This document shows, piece by piece, positions 54,484 to 63,569 of a stretch of DNA of 64,000 nucleotides. Position numbers and translations under genes: made by a program. The DNA comes from Actinomadura sp. J1-007. Its GTDB lineage: Bacteria; Actinomycetota; Actinomycetes; Streptosporangiales; Streptosporangiaceae. The notes under the pieces were generated by a model that did no database searches, had not been told where the DNA came from, and saw only the letters and a program-made list of their open reading frames with translations. Numbering within the stretch: position 1 is the stretch's first letter; the number at the start of each line of letters is the position of its first letter. The DNA lies in the NCBI RefSeq assembly GCF_009793335.1, contig NZ_WING01000001.1, forward strand, positions 2,976,001-3,040,000, in the 5' to 3' direction.

Positions 54484-55048
54484 GGGGGTGCTGGCCGCGC
54501 TGGTCGTGGTGGGGCTGGCGGGGTGCGGTTCCGCGCGGCCGGTTCCGGGGTGGTCGGCCGTTCCCGGGCAGGTCGCCGAGGTGCCGACGGGTGCGGTGAG
54601 GGCCGCGGGGGCGCCGGTGCGGTTGGTCATCCCGTCGATCGGTGTGCGGAGTCCTCTCGAACGTCTCGGCATGGGCGCCGGCGGGGAGTTGCGGTCGCCG
54701 GTGGAGCCGGGGCGGGCGGGATGGTTCGCGGACGGGGTACGGCCCGGGGAGCCGGGGCCCGCCGTGATCGTGGGGCATGTGGACTCGCGGAACGGCCCGG
54801 CGGTCTTCGCGCGGCTGGGGTCCCTGCGTGCGGGTGCGAAGGTCGTTGTGGTGGGTGACAAGGGTGTGGCCTCGACGTTCGAGGTGGACGCGGTGCGCTC
54901 GTACGCGAAGGCCAGGTTCCCCACGGAGGAGGTGTACGGCGCGACGCCCGACCCGCAGCTCCGGCTGATCACGTGCGGGGGCGGGTTCGACCGGGCGGCG
55001 CGCCATTATGTGGAGAACGTCGTCGTCTACGCCGGCAGGGCCGACTGA
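54476..55048 (+). CDS. Class F sortase
   Basis: A 190-residue transpeptidase-like enzyme. The N-terminus LAALVVVGLAGCGSARP is a signal peptide or lipobox anchor. The sortase barrel follows: RLVIPSIGVRSPLERLGM, VIVGHVDSRNGPAVFARLGS (catalytic His), and PQLRLITCGGGFDRAARHYV, which supplies the catalytic Cys (T-C) and Arg. The layout is that of class F, found in actinobacteria, whose substrates are less clear than those of class A-E. GTG 54476 is set by overlap with the DUF4397 stop; in the raw frame the two look fused because of the slip at 54410. Partner likely the DUF4397 protein or other secreted proteins. Confidence 0.88.
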   Translation: MREGVLAALVVVGLAGCGSARPVPGWSAVPGQVAEVPTGAVRAAGAPVRLVIPSIGVRSPLERLGMGAGGELRSPVEPGRAGWFADGVRPGEPGPAVIVGHVDSRNGPAVFARLGSLRAGAKVVVVGDKGVASTFEVDAVRSYAKARFPTEEVYGATPDPQLRLITCGGGFDRAARHYVENVVVYAGRAD

Positions 55049-55058
55049 TCGAAGGGCC

Positions 55059-57110
55059 ATGGTCGAGAGCGAGGGACCCGGGCACCTGATCGCCGGGCAT
55101 TACCGTCTCGTCCGGGAGATCGGGCGGGGCGGGTTCGGCGTGGTGTGGCACGCCTGGGACGAGTGGCTGCGGCGGGACGTCGCGGCGAAGCGGCTGTTCC
55201 TGGCGCCGTCGCCGTCGGTGGCGGTCGAGCAGACGAGGGAACGGCGGCGGCGGACGTTGCAGGAGGCGCGTTCGGCGGCGCGGATCGACCATCCGGGCGC
55301 GGTCAAGGTCTTCGACGTGGTCGAGCACGACGGCGCGCCGTGGCTGATCATGGAGCTGGTCCAGGGGCGTTCGCTGAACGCGGTCGTGCGGAGCGGCGGG
55401 CCCGTTCCGCCTGGCCGCGCGGCGGACATCGGGTTGCAGGTCGTTCGCGCGCTGGCGGCGGCGCACGAGGCGGGCGTCGTGCACCGGGACGTCAATCCGT
55501 CGAACGTGCTGCTCGGCGACCAGAGGGTGGTGCTGACGGATTTCGGGATCGCGGTCGTTGAGGGCGATCCGCACGTGACGCGTTCTGGAACGGTGATGGG
55601 CGCGCCCGCCTACACCGCGCCGGAGCGCGCGCGGGGTGAACCGGCTGTTCCGGCGTCGGATCTGTGGTCGCTGGGCGCGACGTTGTACTTCGCTGTGGAA
55701 GGGCATCGGCCGTTCCCTGGGGCCAACGCCAACGCGGTGCTGTACGCGATTTTGACCGAGGATCCTGCGGAACCTCGTCTCGCGGGTCCGCTCTCGCCCG
55801 TTCTGGAGGGCCTGCTACGACGCGATCCGGCTGAACGGCTGACGGCGAGCGAAAGCGTCGGCCTGCTTGAGGAGCTTTTGCGGGACGGCCCTGGCGGACT
55901 GGCTTCTTTGCACAGCGATCCAGAGGAGACGCCCGGGACGCCACCGACTGGTCCAACGGTCGGCCTGGACGGGACTGCGGAACGAGACGATTCCAGGTTG
56001 CCCGTCAGAAATCCTGGGACGGACGCGCCTCCCACCGGGCCGGAGAGGGGCGGGTCTCGTTCGCGCGTGTGGAGAGGCGTGGCGGTCAGGCGGATCGTGG
56101 CTGTGGGCACGGTTCCTGTGGTCGCGTTCGTTCTGATCGCACTCCTGCTGTGGAACGGCACGTCGGCGGAACGGCAATCGCGGGCGTCGCCCAACAGAGG
56201 GCCGAGCGGTGTTCCGCAGCTCGTCGGGTCGTTCGCGGGGGAACGGGTCTTCGCGCTCGCGTTCGGCCAGGACGGGCGCAACCTCGCCGTCGGCGGTGAA
56301 GGCCGCGCCGTACGGCTGTGGGATGTCGCGCGGCGCAGAACGGTCGCGGAACTGCGCGGACACGGCTACACGGTGTTCAGCGCCGCGTTCAGCCCGGACG
56401 GGCGGCTGCTCGCCACCGGCGGGTACGACGGCAAGGTGATCCTGTGGGACGCGGTCGCGCGCCGCCGGCAGAGGACGATCGAGACCGCAGGAACCAGCGT
56501 CGGAACGGTCGCGTTCAGCCCGGACGGCAGGTATCTGGCCTGCGCCGGGGCTGACGCCGTGCGACTCTGGGGCGTTCGGGGGCACGCCTGGCTGAAGACC
56601 ATTCGAGGCCCTGGGGAGAGCACGTACACCGCCGCGTTCGGCAAGCAGGGGCGGCTGGCCGTCGCGGGCAGCGCGACGCTCAAGCTGTGGCGGATGCCCG
56701 CCCGGCCGGACGGTCCGGTGGGCACCAACGGCGTGACGGTGTCGCGGGTGTCGTCGGTGGTGTCGAGCCTGGCGTTCGACAGCGACGGCGACGGCGGGCG
56801 GACGCTGGCGGCTGGCGGGTACGACGGGACGGTGGGCGTCTGGGACGTCGCGGCGCGGCGCCGGACGGCCACGCTGAACGGGCACGACAGGAGCATCACG
56901 GCCGTGGCGTTCAGGCCCCGGAGCGGCGGTTCCGTTCTCGCGACCGCGGGCGGCGACGTGGTGAGGCTGTGGAACGCGCGGACGGGCAAGGCGATCACGA
57001 CGATCAGGCATGGCGGCGACGTCGTCAACGCGATCGCGTTCAGCCCGGACGGACGGCTGCTCGCCACGGGCGGGGACGACGGAACGGTGCGGCTGTGGTC
57101 CCTTTCCTAG
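55059..57110 (+). CDS. Ser/Thr protein kinase with transmembrane segment and WD40 repeats
   Basis: About 683 residues. Kinase domain (about 8-270): VREIGRGGFGVVWHAWDEWL, DVAAKRLFLAP (ATP lysine), catalytic loop VHRDVNPSNVLLGD and LTDFGIAVVEGD. The usual lysine of H-R-D-x-K is Asn here; Asp and Asn of the loop are kept. A Pro/Gly/Thr-rich linker leads to one membrane helix, VAVGTVPVVAFVLIALLLWN, at about 345-365. Six or seven WD40 blades follow outside the membrane, each with words such as FSPDGRLLATGGYDGKVILW and the final FSPDGRLLATGGDDGTVRLW. The extracytoplasmic propeller is probably the sensor. The start ATG 55059 lies ten bases after the sortase stop; a longer frame begins inside that gene. 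A 38-bp tandem repeat covers its stop codon. Confidence 0.92.
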   Translation: MVESEGPGHLIAGHYRLVREIGRGGFGVVWHAWDEWLRRDVAAKRLFLAPSPSVAVEQTRERRRRTLQEARSAARIDHPGAVKVFDVVEHDGAPWLIMELVQGRSLNAVVRSGGPVPPGRAADIGLQVVRALAAAHEAGVVHRDVNPSNVLLGDQRVVLTDFGIAVVEGDPHVTRSGTVMGAPAYTAPERARGEPAVPASDLWSLGATLYFAVEGHRPFPGANANAVLYAILTEDPAEPRLAGPLSPVLEGLLRRDPAERLTASESVGLLEELLRDGPGGLASLHSDPEETPGTPPTGPTVGLDGTAERDDSRLPVRNPGTDAPPTGPERGGSRSRVWRGVAVRRIVAVGTVPVVAFVLIALLLWNGTSAERQSRASPNRGPSGVPQLVGSFAGERVFALAFGQDGRNLAVGGEGRAVRLWDVARRRTVAELRGHGYTVFSAAFSPDGRLLATGGYDGKVILWDAVARRRQRTIETAGTSVGTVAFSPDGRYLACAGADAVRLWGVRGHAWLKTIRGPGESTYTAAFGKQGRLAVAGSATLKLWRMPARPDGPVGTNGVTVSRVSSVVSSLAFDSDGDGGRTLAAGGYDGTVGVWDVAARRRTATLNGHDRSITAVAFRPRSGGSVLATAGGDVVRLWNARTGKAITTIRHGGDVVNAIAFSPDGRLLATGGDDGTVRLWSLS

Positions 57111-57179
57111 TGGACGGCGCGGAAAATCGGGTGCGTTCAGGTTCCTAGCGGACGGCGCGGAAAAGCGGGTGCGTTCAGG
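57104..57179. repeat. 38-bp tandem duplication over convergent gene ends
   Basis: Two copies (57104-57141 and 57142-57179), differing at two or three positions, each starting ttcctag. The first contains the stop of the WD40 kinase and the second contains the stop of the convergent phosphatase. A recent duplication in the terminator region of both genes. Confidence 0.85.
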
Positions 57180-58047
57180 TGGCGTGGCGGTGTTCGACGA
57201 GAAGCAGGAGCGCGTCGTCCATGAGGGGCTTCGCCACGTGTGCCATGACTTCGGCCTCGATTTGCTTCAAGAACGTGTCGCCTCGTAGGGAGAGATGCGT
57301 GGCGACCCGTTCGGCCAAGGGAAAGTCGTCGCCCGCTGCGGAACGCGCCTCGGAAACACCGTCGGTGTAGAGAAGCAGCCTGTCGTCGTGGTCGAACGGG
57401 AAGGTGCTGGGCAGGCACAGGCCGTCGGCCAGGTCGAGCAGGCCCAGGGGCGGGCACGGGGCGAGTCCGCTGGGGAACGAGACCGTTCCGCCGTGGAGGA
57501 GCAGGGGCGGCGGATGCCCGCAGCAGAGGAGTTCGGTGGGCGCGGTGGCGGCGGTGGCGGGCGTTGCCGCGGGAACGTTGTGTCCGCTCGGTGCCGCCGT
57601 TCCGGCGACCGAAGCGGTGCCGGTGGAGGGCGACGTCGCCGCGAGCGATGCCGTGGTGGCGACCGGCGGCGGCGCGGGGCAGGTCATTCCGGGCCCGGAC
57701 GGCACCGTGCCCAGCACGGCGGTCACGAACTGCTCCGGATGCGGTGACCGGGCGATCAGCGCGTGGAGCCTGAGGGCGAGCGCGCTCAGCGTCGGCTCGT
57801 CGGCGGCCATCGCCCGCCACGCGCGCAGGACGGTGGCGGCGGTGTCACGCGTCGAGGCACCCTGCCCCATGACGTCGCCGACGATGATGCGCGTGCCGGT
57901 GGGACTGGAGACGGCGCCGTAGATGTCGCCGCTGGAGGACGGGCCGGGCGCCAGGCGCCGGGCGGTGACGCGCAGCGGCCCGGCGACGAGTTCGCGGGAG
58001 GTGGACGGGGAGGTGGAGGTGTAGGCGCGGTCGGTCTTGGCTGGCAT
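57175..58047 (-). CDS. PP2C-type SpoIIE-family Ser/Thr phosphatase
   Basis: A 290-residue phosphatase of the PPM/SpoIIE group. ELVAGPLRVTARRLAPGPSS, GDIYGAVSSPTGTRIIVGDV (metal Asp of G-D-V) and MGQGASTRDTAATVLRAWRA form the first half; RLLLYTDGVSEARSAAGDDF (Y-T-D-G-V/L-x-E-A-R) and a final MDDALLLLVEHR Asp the second. Between them, at about residues 110-165, sits an Ala/Thr/Pro-rich insert without family counterpart before LLCCGHPPPLLL. The metal-binding aspartates are present. It converges on the WD40 kinase and could reverse its phosphorylation or act on anti-sigma antagonists near the sigma gene at 59279. ATG 58047 is preferred over GTG 58062. Confidence 0.88.
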   Translation of the reverse strand: MPAKTDRAYTSTSPSTSRELVAGPLRVTARRLAPGPSSSGDIYGAVSSPTGTRIIVGDVMGQGASTRDTAATVLRAWRAMAADEPTLSALALRLHALIARSPHPEQFVTAVLGTVPSGPGMTCPAPPPVATTASLAATSPSTGTASVAGTAAPSGHNVPAATPATAATAPTELLCCGHPPPLLLHGGTVSFPSGLAPCPPLGLLDLADGLCLPSTFPFDHDDRLLLYTDGVSEARSAAGDDFPLAERVATHLSLRGDTFLKQIEAEVMAHVAKPLMDDALLLLVEHRHAT

Positions 58048-58198
58048 GAGAGGAACCCCCACCGCTGTGGACGGACAAGGGACGAAGAGCGTCCGAGTGT
58101 AGTTGCATCATCACGGAAAGTGTCCGGATTGGAGTAAGTCGGTCGTACCCAACTTGTCGCCGCTGCCAAGACACGACGCAACGGGGGGGCGGGGGTGG

Positions 58199-59107
58199 CT
58201 AGGGGGCGACCTCTAGGACGACCTTGCCAGGGGTTCCCTGCTTGGTTCTGAACGCGTCGGCCGCCTCTGCCAGAGGGCGCACGCCACCGATCAGCGGGCG
58301 CAGCCGGCCTTCGTGGACACGGCGCGCCAGTTCAGCGAGCTGTGCGCGGTCGGGCTCGACGACGAAGAACACGCCTCGGCCGTTCTCGGGCAGGACGGTC
58401 AGGGGTTCGGCGACCGTCACCAGCGTTCCGCCGGGCCGGACCACCGCTGCGGAACGGGCCAGGACCTCGCCGCCGATCACGTCGAGCACCACGTCCACCT
58501 GCCCGGCGTCCTCGAACCGTTCGGCGGCGAGGTCGACGAAGGCGTCCGCGCCCAGTTCCAGTGCCGTCGAACGGTCCCGTGCGCGTCCGGTGCCGATCAC
58601 CCGGGCGCCCGCGTCGCGCGCGAGCTGCACCGCGAGCGACCCGACGCCGCCCGCCGCCCCGTGGACGAGCACCGTCCGCCCCGCCTCCACGCGCCCGTGC
58701 ACGAACAGCGCCTGCCATGCGGTGAGGCCCGCCAACGGCAGTGCCGCCCCTTCGGCGTGCCCGATCGTCGCCGGCAGCGGCGCCAGGTTGCGCGCCTCCA
58801 CCGCGACGTACTCGGCGAGCGTCCCGTCGCGGCCCCAGTCGGTCAGCCCGAACACCCGCTGCCCCACGCTGAGCCCCGTCGTGCCGAGGCCCAGCTCGGC
58901 GACCTCGCCCGACACCTCGTGCCCGGGAACCGTGGGCGCGCGGTCCCGCCCGGCACGGTCCACCCAGGTGCCCGGCCAGGTCAGTTCGCCGGGCGTGAAC
59001 CCCGCCGCCCGAACCTTGACGATCACGTCGTTCTCGGCCGCGTGCGGGTACGGCGCCTCTTCCAGAACGAGCTCACCGCCGCGTTCGTGGATCCTTACCG
59101 CCTTCAT
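58199..59107 (-). CDS. NADP-dependent zinc-free MDR oxidoreductase (quinone oxidoreductase type)
   Basis: A 302-residue medium-chain dehydrogenase. VRIHERGGELVLEEAPYPHA, then PTVPGHEVSGEVAELGLGTT (GroES-like), WDQ-type LTDWGRDGTLAEYVAVEARN, and VLVHGAAGGVGSLAVQLARD (Rossmann A-A-G-G-V-G). ALELGADAFVDLAAERFEDA follows and GKVVLEVAP closes it. No zinc cysteines. It reduces quinones or activated alkenes; substrate unknown. It differs from the frameshifted oxidoreductase at 18608. The ATG at 59107 has AGGGAGATCATC upstream. It stands alone between the phosphatase and the sigma gene. Confidence 0.92.
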   Translation of the reverse strand: MKAVRIHERGGELVLEEAPYPHAAENDVIVKVRAAGFTPGELTWPGTWVDRAGRDRAPTVPGHEVSGEVAELGLGTTGLSVGQRVFGLTDWGRDGTLAEYVAVEARNLAPLPATIGHAEGAALPLAGLTAWQALFVHGRVEAGRTVLVHGAAGGVGSLAVQLARDAGARVIGTGRARDRSTALELGADAFVDLAAERFEDAGQVDVVLDVIGGEVLARSAAVVRPGGTLVTVAEPLTVLPENGRGVFFVVEPDRAQLAELARRVHEGRLRPLIGGVRPLAEAADAFRTKQGTPGKVVLEVAP

Positions 59108-59278
59108 GATGATCTCCCTTCGTTCACTCCAACGCCGGGCCTTCTCGAACCACTCCCGTCCCCTCCGTCCGCATGAACGACCGGGCGAATCACCCTGCGC
59201 GGACCCGTGGATTGGGGCTGGATCATCCGGGTATGGGGCGGCTCTGCCTGAACGTACGCAGGATGCAAGGAGTGAGCC

Positions 59279-60931
59279 GTGTCTCCCGATGGTCGCCGCT
59301 CCGCTCCACCCCCGCCCACGCCCGGCGACACGCCGAGGGCGGCCAAGGAAGCGACCCGCGCCCCCGAACCGCCCGCCTCCGTACCGCCCGCCCCCGAACG
59401 GTCCGCCTCTGAACGGTTTGCGCCCGAACCGCCCGCGCCCGAACGGTTTGCCTCCGAACCGGGTGCGCCCGCACGGTCCGTCTCCGAACGGGCCGCGCCC
59501 GAACCGGCCGCCTCTGAACGGTCTGTTTCCGGACCGTCCGCCCCCGGGACGTCCGCGCTCGAAGCGTCCGTCCCCGAACCGTCCGCCTCCGTCCCGACGC
59601 CGGCTCCTCGGAGAACTGTCCCCGAACCGTTCGCGCCTGGTCGGCCGCCGGCTCCCCGGCGTTCCACACCGTCCGTTCCGTCGCCGCACGCGAATCACTC
59701 CGTCCCGGACGAGCCTCCCGACGGCTCCAACGCCCCGAGACAAGCGGACGCCCCCGCAGCCGCCGAGGATTCCGAGCCTGCTCGCACCCACCAAACCGCC
59801 GATCGGCCCGCAACCGGCCGCCCGACCGCTTCGGCCGCCACGCACGCCGAGAGTTTCGGGCGGGCCGACGTCCGTACCGGGAGTCCGCCTAGGAGCGCCG
59901 GTGGGGATGTCCACGGGGCTGACAAGGATCGGCGCGAAGCCGACCGCGGAGCCGACCGAGAAACCGATGGCGGGGAGGGGCTTGGGGCGGGGCCGGTCGG
60001 CGGGGCGTCTCCGTATCGGGCGGACGAGCCTGATCTGCTCGGCCGGTATCTCTCCGAGATCGGACGTACGCCGCTGCTCACTGCCGATGAGGAGGTCGAG
60101 CTGAGCAAGCGCATCGAGGCGGGGGTGCACGCCCGGCACCATCTGGACGCGGGGACGCGGCCGCGAGTGCCCGCCACGCGCGACGATCTGGAGGCGGTCG
60201 CGCGCGACGGCGAACGTGCCCGGGACCACATGATCCGCGCGAACCTCCGCCTCGTCGTCTCGACCGCCAAGAAGCTCCCCCACCGCGGGCTCCCGCTGCT
60301 GGACGTGATCCAGGAGGGCAACCTCGGGCTGATCAGGGCGGTGGAGAAGTTCGACTACACGAAGGGTTACAAGTTCTCGACGTACGCGACGTGGTGGATA
60401 CGGCAGGCGATCGGGCGCGGGCTCGCCGAGAAGGCCCGGACCGTACGGCTGCCCGTGCACGTGGTCGACCAGATCTCGCGCCTCGCGCGGGTCGAGCGCG
60501 GATTGGAGCGCGCGGGGCTGGACGTCGGCGCCGAGGATGTCGCGGCGGCCGCGGGTGAGCCGGTGGAACGCGTTCTGTCGCTGCGAGCCGCCGCCCGCGA
60601 GACGCTCAGCCTCGACACCCTCGTGGGCGAGGAGGGCGAGACCCGCCTCGGCGACCTCGTCGCGGACGCCGCCGCGCGCCGTCCCGCCGAGTCGCTGGAA
60701 CGGCGGGCGCTCGCCGCCGAGCTGCGCGCACGGGTGGACGAGCTGCCGCCGCGCGAGGCCATGGTCGTCGCCTTGCGGTTCGGGTTGAGCGACGGCCGTC
60801 AGCACACCCAGCAGGACATAGCCGAACGGGTCGGTGTCACCCGCGACCGGGTGCGGCGCCTCCAGCGCAACGCTCTCGCCAAGCTCCGCGCGCCCGAAGG
60901 CCGTACGCCGCTCCTCGCCTGGGTGCCCTGA
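59279..60931 (+). CDS. RNA polymerase principal-like sigma-70 factor with long disordered N-terminus
   Basis: A 550-residue sigma factor of group 1/2 (HrdB/SigB-like). The first 245 residues are an Ala/Pro/Glu/Ser/Arg array built on hexapeptide words such as APEPPA and ASERSV. The folded part begins DLLGRYLSEIGRTPLLTADE (region 1.2). Region 2 has RANLRLVVSTAKKLPHRGLP, LLDVIQEGNLGLIRAVEKFD and YKFSTYATWWIRQAIGRGLA (-10 recognition). Region 3 has VHVVDQISRLARVERGLERA; region 4 has LPPREAMVVALRFGLSDGRQ and DIAERVGVTRDRVRRLQRNA (-35 helix). GTG 59279 follows AAGGAG by eight bases. It could serve as an alternative housekeeping-type sigma. Convergent with recQ across the minisatellite. Confidence 0.92.
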   Translation: MSPDGRRSAPPPPTPGDTPRAAKEATRAPEPPASVPPAPERSASERFAPEPPAPERFASEPGAPARSVSERAAPEPAASERSVSGPSAPGTSALEASVPEPSASVPTPAPRRTVPEPFAPGRPPAPRRSTPSVPSPHANHSVPDEPPDGSNAPRQADAPAAAEDSEPARTHQTADRPATGRPTASAATHAESFGRADVRTGSPPRSAGGDVHGADKDRREADRGADRETDGGEGLGAGPVGGASPYRADEPDLLGRYLSEIGRTPLLTADEEVELSKRIEAGVHARHHLDAGTRPRVPATRDDLEAVARDGERARDHMIRANLRLVVSTAKKLPHRGLPLLDVIQEGNLGLIRAVEKFDYTKGYKFSTYATWWIRQAIGRGLAEKARTVRLPVHVVDQISRLARVERGLERAGLDVGAEDVAAAAGEPVERVLSLRAAARETLSLDTLVGEEGETRLGDLVADAAARRPAESLERRALAAELRARVDELPPREAMVVALRFGLSDGRQHTQQDIAERVGVTRDRVRRLQRNALAKLRAPEGRTPLLAWVP

Positions 60932-61615
60932 CCCGACGCCAAGCGGAGGACGCGCCCGACACGCCCCGGGCGGACAGCGCACCCGGGCGGAAGCGCACCC
61001 GGAGCGGACGGTGCGCCCGGCACGCCTCAGGCGGACGGTGTACTGCGCGGACGGTGCGCCCGGCACGCCCCAAGCGGACAGCGCACCCCGGCGGACAGCG
61101 CGCCCCGAGCGGACGGTGCGCCCGGCACGCTCCGGGCGAAGGCAGACGGTGTACTGCGCGCGGACAGCGCACCCCGAGCGGAAGCGCACGGTGTGCTGCG
61201 CGCGGACGGCGCGCCCGGCACGCCCCGGACGGATCGCGCGCCCCGGCCGGACGGTGTGCTCGGCGCGCCCCCGGTGGACGGCGCGCCCGGCGCGCCTCGG
61301 ACGGACGGCGCGCCCCGACCGGATGGTCTACTCGGCGACCGGACGGTGCGCGGCGTGCCCCGGCGGACGGTGCGCCCGGCGCGCCTCGGGCGAACGGTGT
61401 GCTGCGCGCGGACGGCGCGCCCGGCACGCCCCGGACGGACGGCGCGCCCCGACCGGATGGTGCACTCGGCTACCGGACGGTGCGCGGCACGCCCCGGGGC
61501 GGACAGCGCGCTCCGGGCGGACGGCACGTCCCCGGCGGACGGTGCGCCCGGCGCGCCCACAGGCGGATCGCGCGCCCCGGCCGGACGGTGCGCGGCGCGC
61601 CCCGGCGGGCCGGGG
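60932..61615. repeat. GC-rich minisatellite between sigma and recQ genes
   Basis: About 680 bp made of degenerate 20-27-bp units rich in the words ggacggtgcgcccggc, gcgcgccccg and acgccccgg, with local doubled segments (61300-61360 recurs around 61430-61500). All frames on both strands stay open and read as Arg/Ala/Pro/Gly repeats, so none is called coding. It fills the space between two convergent genes. Confidence 0.85.
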
Positions 61616-61626
61616 GGTGGGTCAGG

Positions 61627-63504
61627 TCATTCGGGGGAGTCGTTGAGGACTTCGAGGACGGACTCGCCGTACTTGGCGAGCTTGTTCTCGCCCACGCCGC
61701 TGATACGGCCCAGGGCTTGCAGGGACGTGGGGAGCGCGGTGGCGATCTCGCGCAGGGTCGCGTCGTGGAAGATGACGTACGCCGGGACGCCCTGCTCCTT
61801 CGCGGTGGCGGCGCGCCAGGCGCGGAGGCGTTCGAAGAGGGGCTGGGCCTCGGGCGGGAGGTCGACGGGGGCCTTGCGGTCCTTGGCGGCCTTGGCCGCC
61901 TTGGCGATGGCGCGTTCGGGCTCGCGGCGCATCATCACCTTGCGCTGGCCGCGCAGCACGTCGGCGCTCGCCTCCGTCTGGACGAGGACGCCGTACTCGC
62001 CGGTGACGGCCATGAGGCCCTGCGCGAGCATCTGCCGGATGACGCCGCGCCACTCGACGTCGCGGAGGTCGGTGCCGATGCCGAAGACGCTGAGCGAGTC
62101 GTGGTCGTGCTGGATGACCTTGGCGTTCTTCTTGCCGAGCAGGATGTCGACGACCTGTCCGGCGCCGAACTTCTGGTTGCGTTCGCGGTCGAGGCGGACG
62201 ATCGTGGACAGGACCTTCTGCGCCGGCACGGTCGCGTCCCAGGTCTCGGGCGGCGCCAGGCAGGTGTCGCAGTTGCCGCAGGGCTCGGCGGTCTGGCCGA
62301 AGTAGTTGAGGAGCTGGACGCGGCGGCACTCGACGGTCTCGCAGAGGGCCAGCATCGCGTCGAGGTGCAGGCTCATGCGGCGCCGGTGGGCGAGGTCGCC
62401 CTCGCCGCTCTCGATCATCTTGCGGAGGTTGACGACGTCCTGGAGGCCGTACGCCAGCCAGGCGGTGGACGGCAGGCCGTCGCGGCCCGCGCGGCCGGTC
62501 TCCTGGTAGTAGCCCTCGACCGACTTGGGCAGGTCGAGGTGCGCGACGAAGCGGACGTCGGGTTTGTCGATGCCCATGCCGAACGCGATCGTCGCGACGA
62601 TGACCAGGCCGTCCTCGCGCAGGAAGCGCGACTGGTTGGCGGCGCGGACGCTCGCGTCGAGGCCCGCGTGGTAGGGCAGCGCCTCGATGCCGTTGTCGCT
62701 GAGGAACGCGGCGTGCTTCTCGACGGAGTTGCGCGACAGGCAGTAGACGATGCCCGCGTCGCCCGCGTGCTCGGTGCGCAGCAGGTGCAGGAGCTGGCGC
62801 TTGGGGTCGGACTTGGGCTCGATGCGGTACTGGATGTTGGGCCGGTCGAAGCTCGCGACGAAGTGCCGGGCGGACTCCAGGTTGAGCCGGGACGCGATCT
62901 CGGCGCGGGTGGCCTCGGTGGCCGTCGCGGTGAGCGCGATGCGGGGCACGTCGGGCCAGCGCTCGTGCAGGCCCGAGAGCATCAGGTAGTCGGGACGGAA
63001 GTCGTGCCCCCACTGCGACACGCAGTGCGCCTCGTCGATCGCGAACAGGGCGATCGACCCCCGGTCGAGCAGGTCGATCGTGGCGGGGACGCGGAGCCGT
63101 TCGGGCGCGAGGTAGAGCAGGTCGATCTCGCCCGCGACGAACTCGGCCTCGACCACGCGGCGCTCGTCGAGGTCCTGGGTGGAGTTGAGGAAGCCCGCGC
63201 GGACGCCGAGGGCGCGCAGCGCGTCGACCTGGTCCTGCATCAGGGCGATCAGCGGGGAGATCACGACGCCGACGCCTTTGCGCACCAGCGAGGGGATCTG
63301 GTAGCACAGCGACTTGCCGCCGCCGGTCGGCATCAGCACCAGCGCGTCGCCGCCCGCGACGACGTGGTCGATGATCCCGGCCTGGCCCTCCCGGAACGCG
63401 TCGTAGCCGAAGACCCGCCGCAACGCGTCGAGGGCCCCGCTCGTCTCCGGGCCCGTGTCGAAGCCGGACTGGGGGGCCTCGGTGCCGCTCTCGGGGAAAG
63501 CCAT
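61627..63504 (-). CDS. recQ: ATP-dependent DNA helicase RecQ
   Basis: A 625-residue 3'-5' helicase. Motif I LVLMPTGGGKSLCYQIPSLV, DEAH box ALFAIDEAHCVSQWGHDFRP, motif III IALTATATEATRAEIASRLN, motif VI FVAHLDLPKSVEGYYQETGR with AGRDG. The RQC zinc site is visible as VECRRVQLLNYFG then EPCGNCDTC. The HRDC domain lies at the C-terminus (RLRAWRAATAKEQGVPAYVI then LQALGRISGVGENKLAKYGE). All domains are complete. It unwinds recombination and replication intermediates. An ATG at 63504 starts just before the conserved helicase fold; longer frames are shadows. Confidence 0.96.
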   Translation of the reverse strand: MAFPESGTEAPQSGFDTGPETSGALDALRRVFGYDAFREGQAGIIDHVVAGGDALVLMPTGGGKSLCYQIPSLVRKGVGVVISPLIALMQDQVDALRALGVRAGFLNSTQDLDERRVVEAEFVAGEIDLLYLAPERLRVPATIDLLDRGSIALFAIDEAHCVSQWGHDFRPDYLMLSGLHERWPDVPRIALTATATEATRAEIASRLNLESARHFVASFDRPNIQYRIEPKSDPKRQLLHLLRTEHAGDAGIVYCLSRNSVEKHAAFLSDNGIEALPYHAGLDASVRAANQSRFLREDGLVIVATIAFGMGIDKPDVRFVAHLDLPKSVEGYYQETGRAGRDGLPSTAWLAYGLQDVVNLRKMIESGEGDLAHRRRMSLHLDAMLALCETVECRRVQLLNYFGQTAEPCGNCDTCLAPPETWDATVPAQKVLSTIVRLDRERNQKFGAGQVVDILLGKKNAKVIQHDHDSLSVFGIGTDLRDVEWRGVIRQMLAQGLMAVTGEYGVLVQTEASADVLRGQRKVMMRREPERAIAKAAKAAKDRKAPVDLPPEAQPLFERLRAWRAATAKEQGVPAYVIFHDATLREIATALPTSLQALGRISGVGENKLAKYGESVLEVLNDSPE

Positions 63505-63569
63505 CGCCCCATACTATGAGCCGCCGCGCCCCGTCTCCCGCCGAACTCCGACCTGTGGACAACTCGCGA

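Noticed and set aside
53666..55048. Single DUF4397-sortase fusion protein
   Set aside because: A slip near 54410 joins them. In the corrected frame DUF4397 ends with its own membrane helix and stop, overlapping the sortase GTG.
53147..55060. 637-residue minus-strand open frame opposite DUF4397/sortase
   Set aside because: Antisense shadow of two well-recognised genes in very GC-rich DNA.
60932..61620. Possible CRISPR-like array
   Set aside because: Units are degenerate, contiguous and of variable length with no unique spacers, and there are no cas genes; it is a minisatellite.
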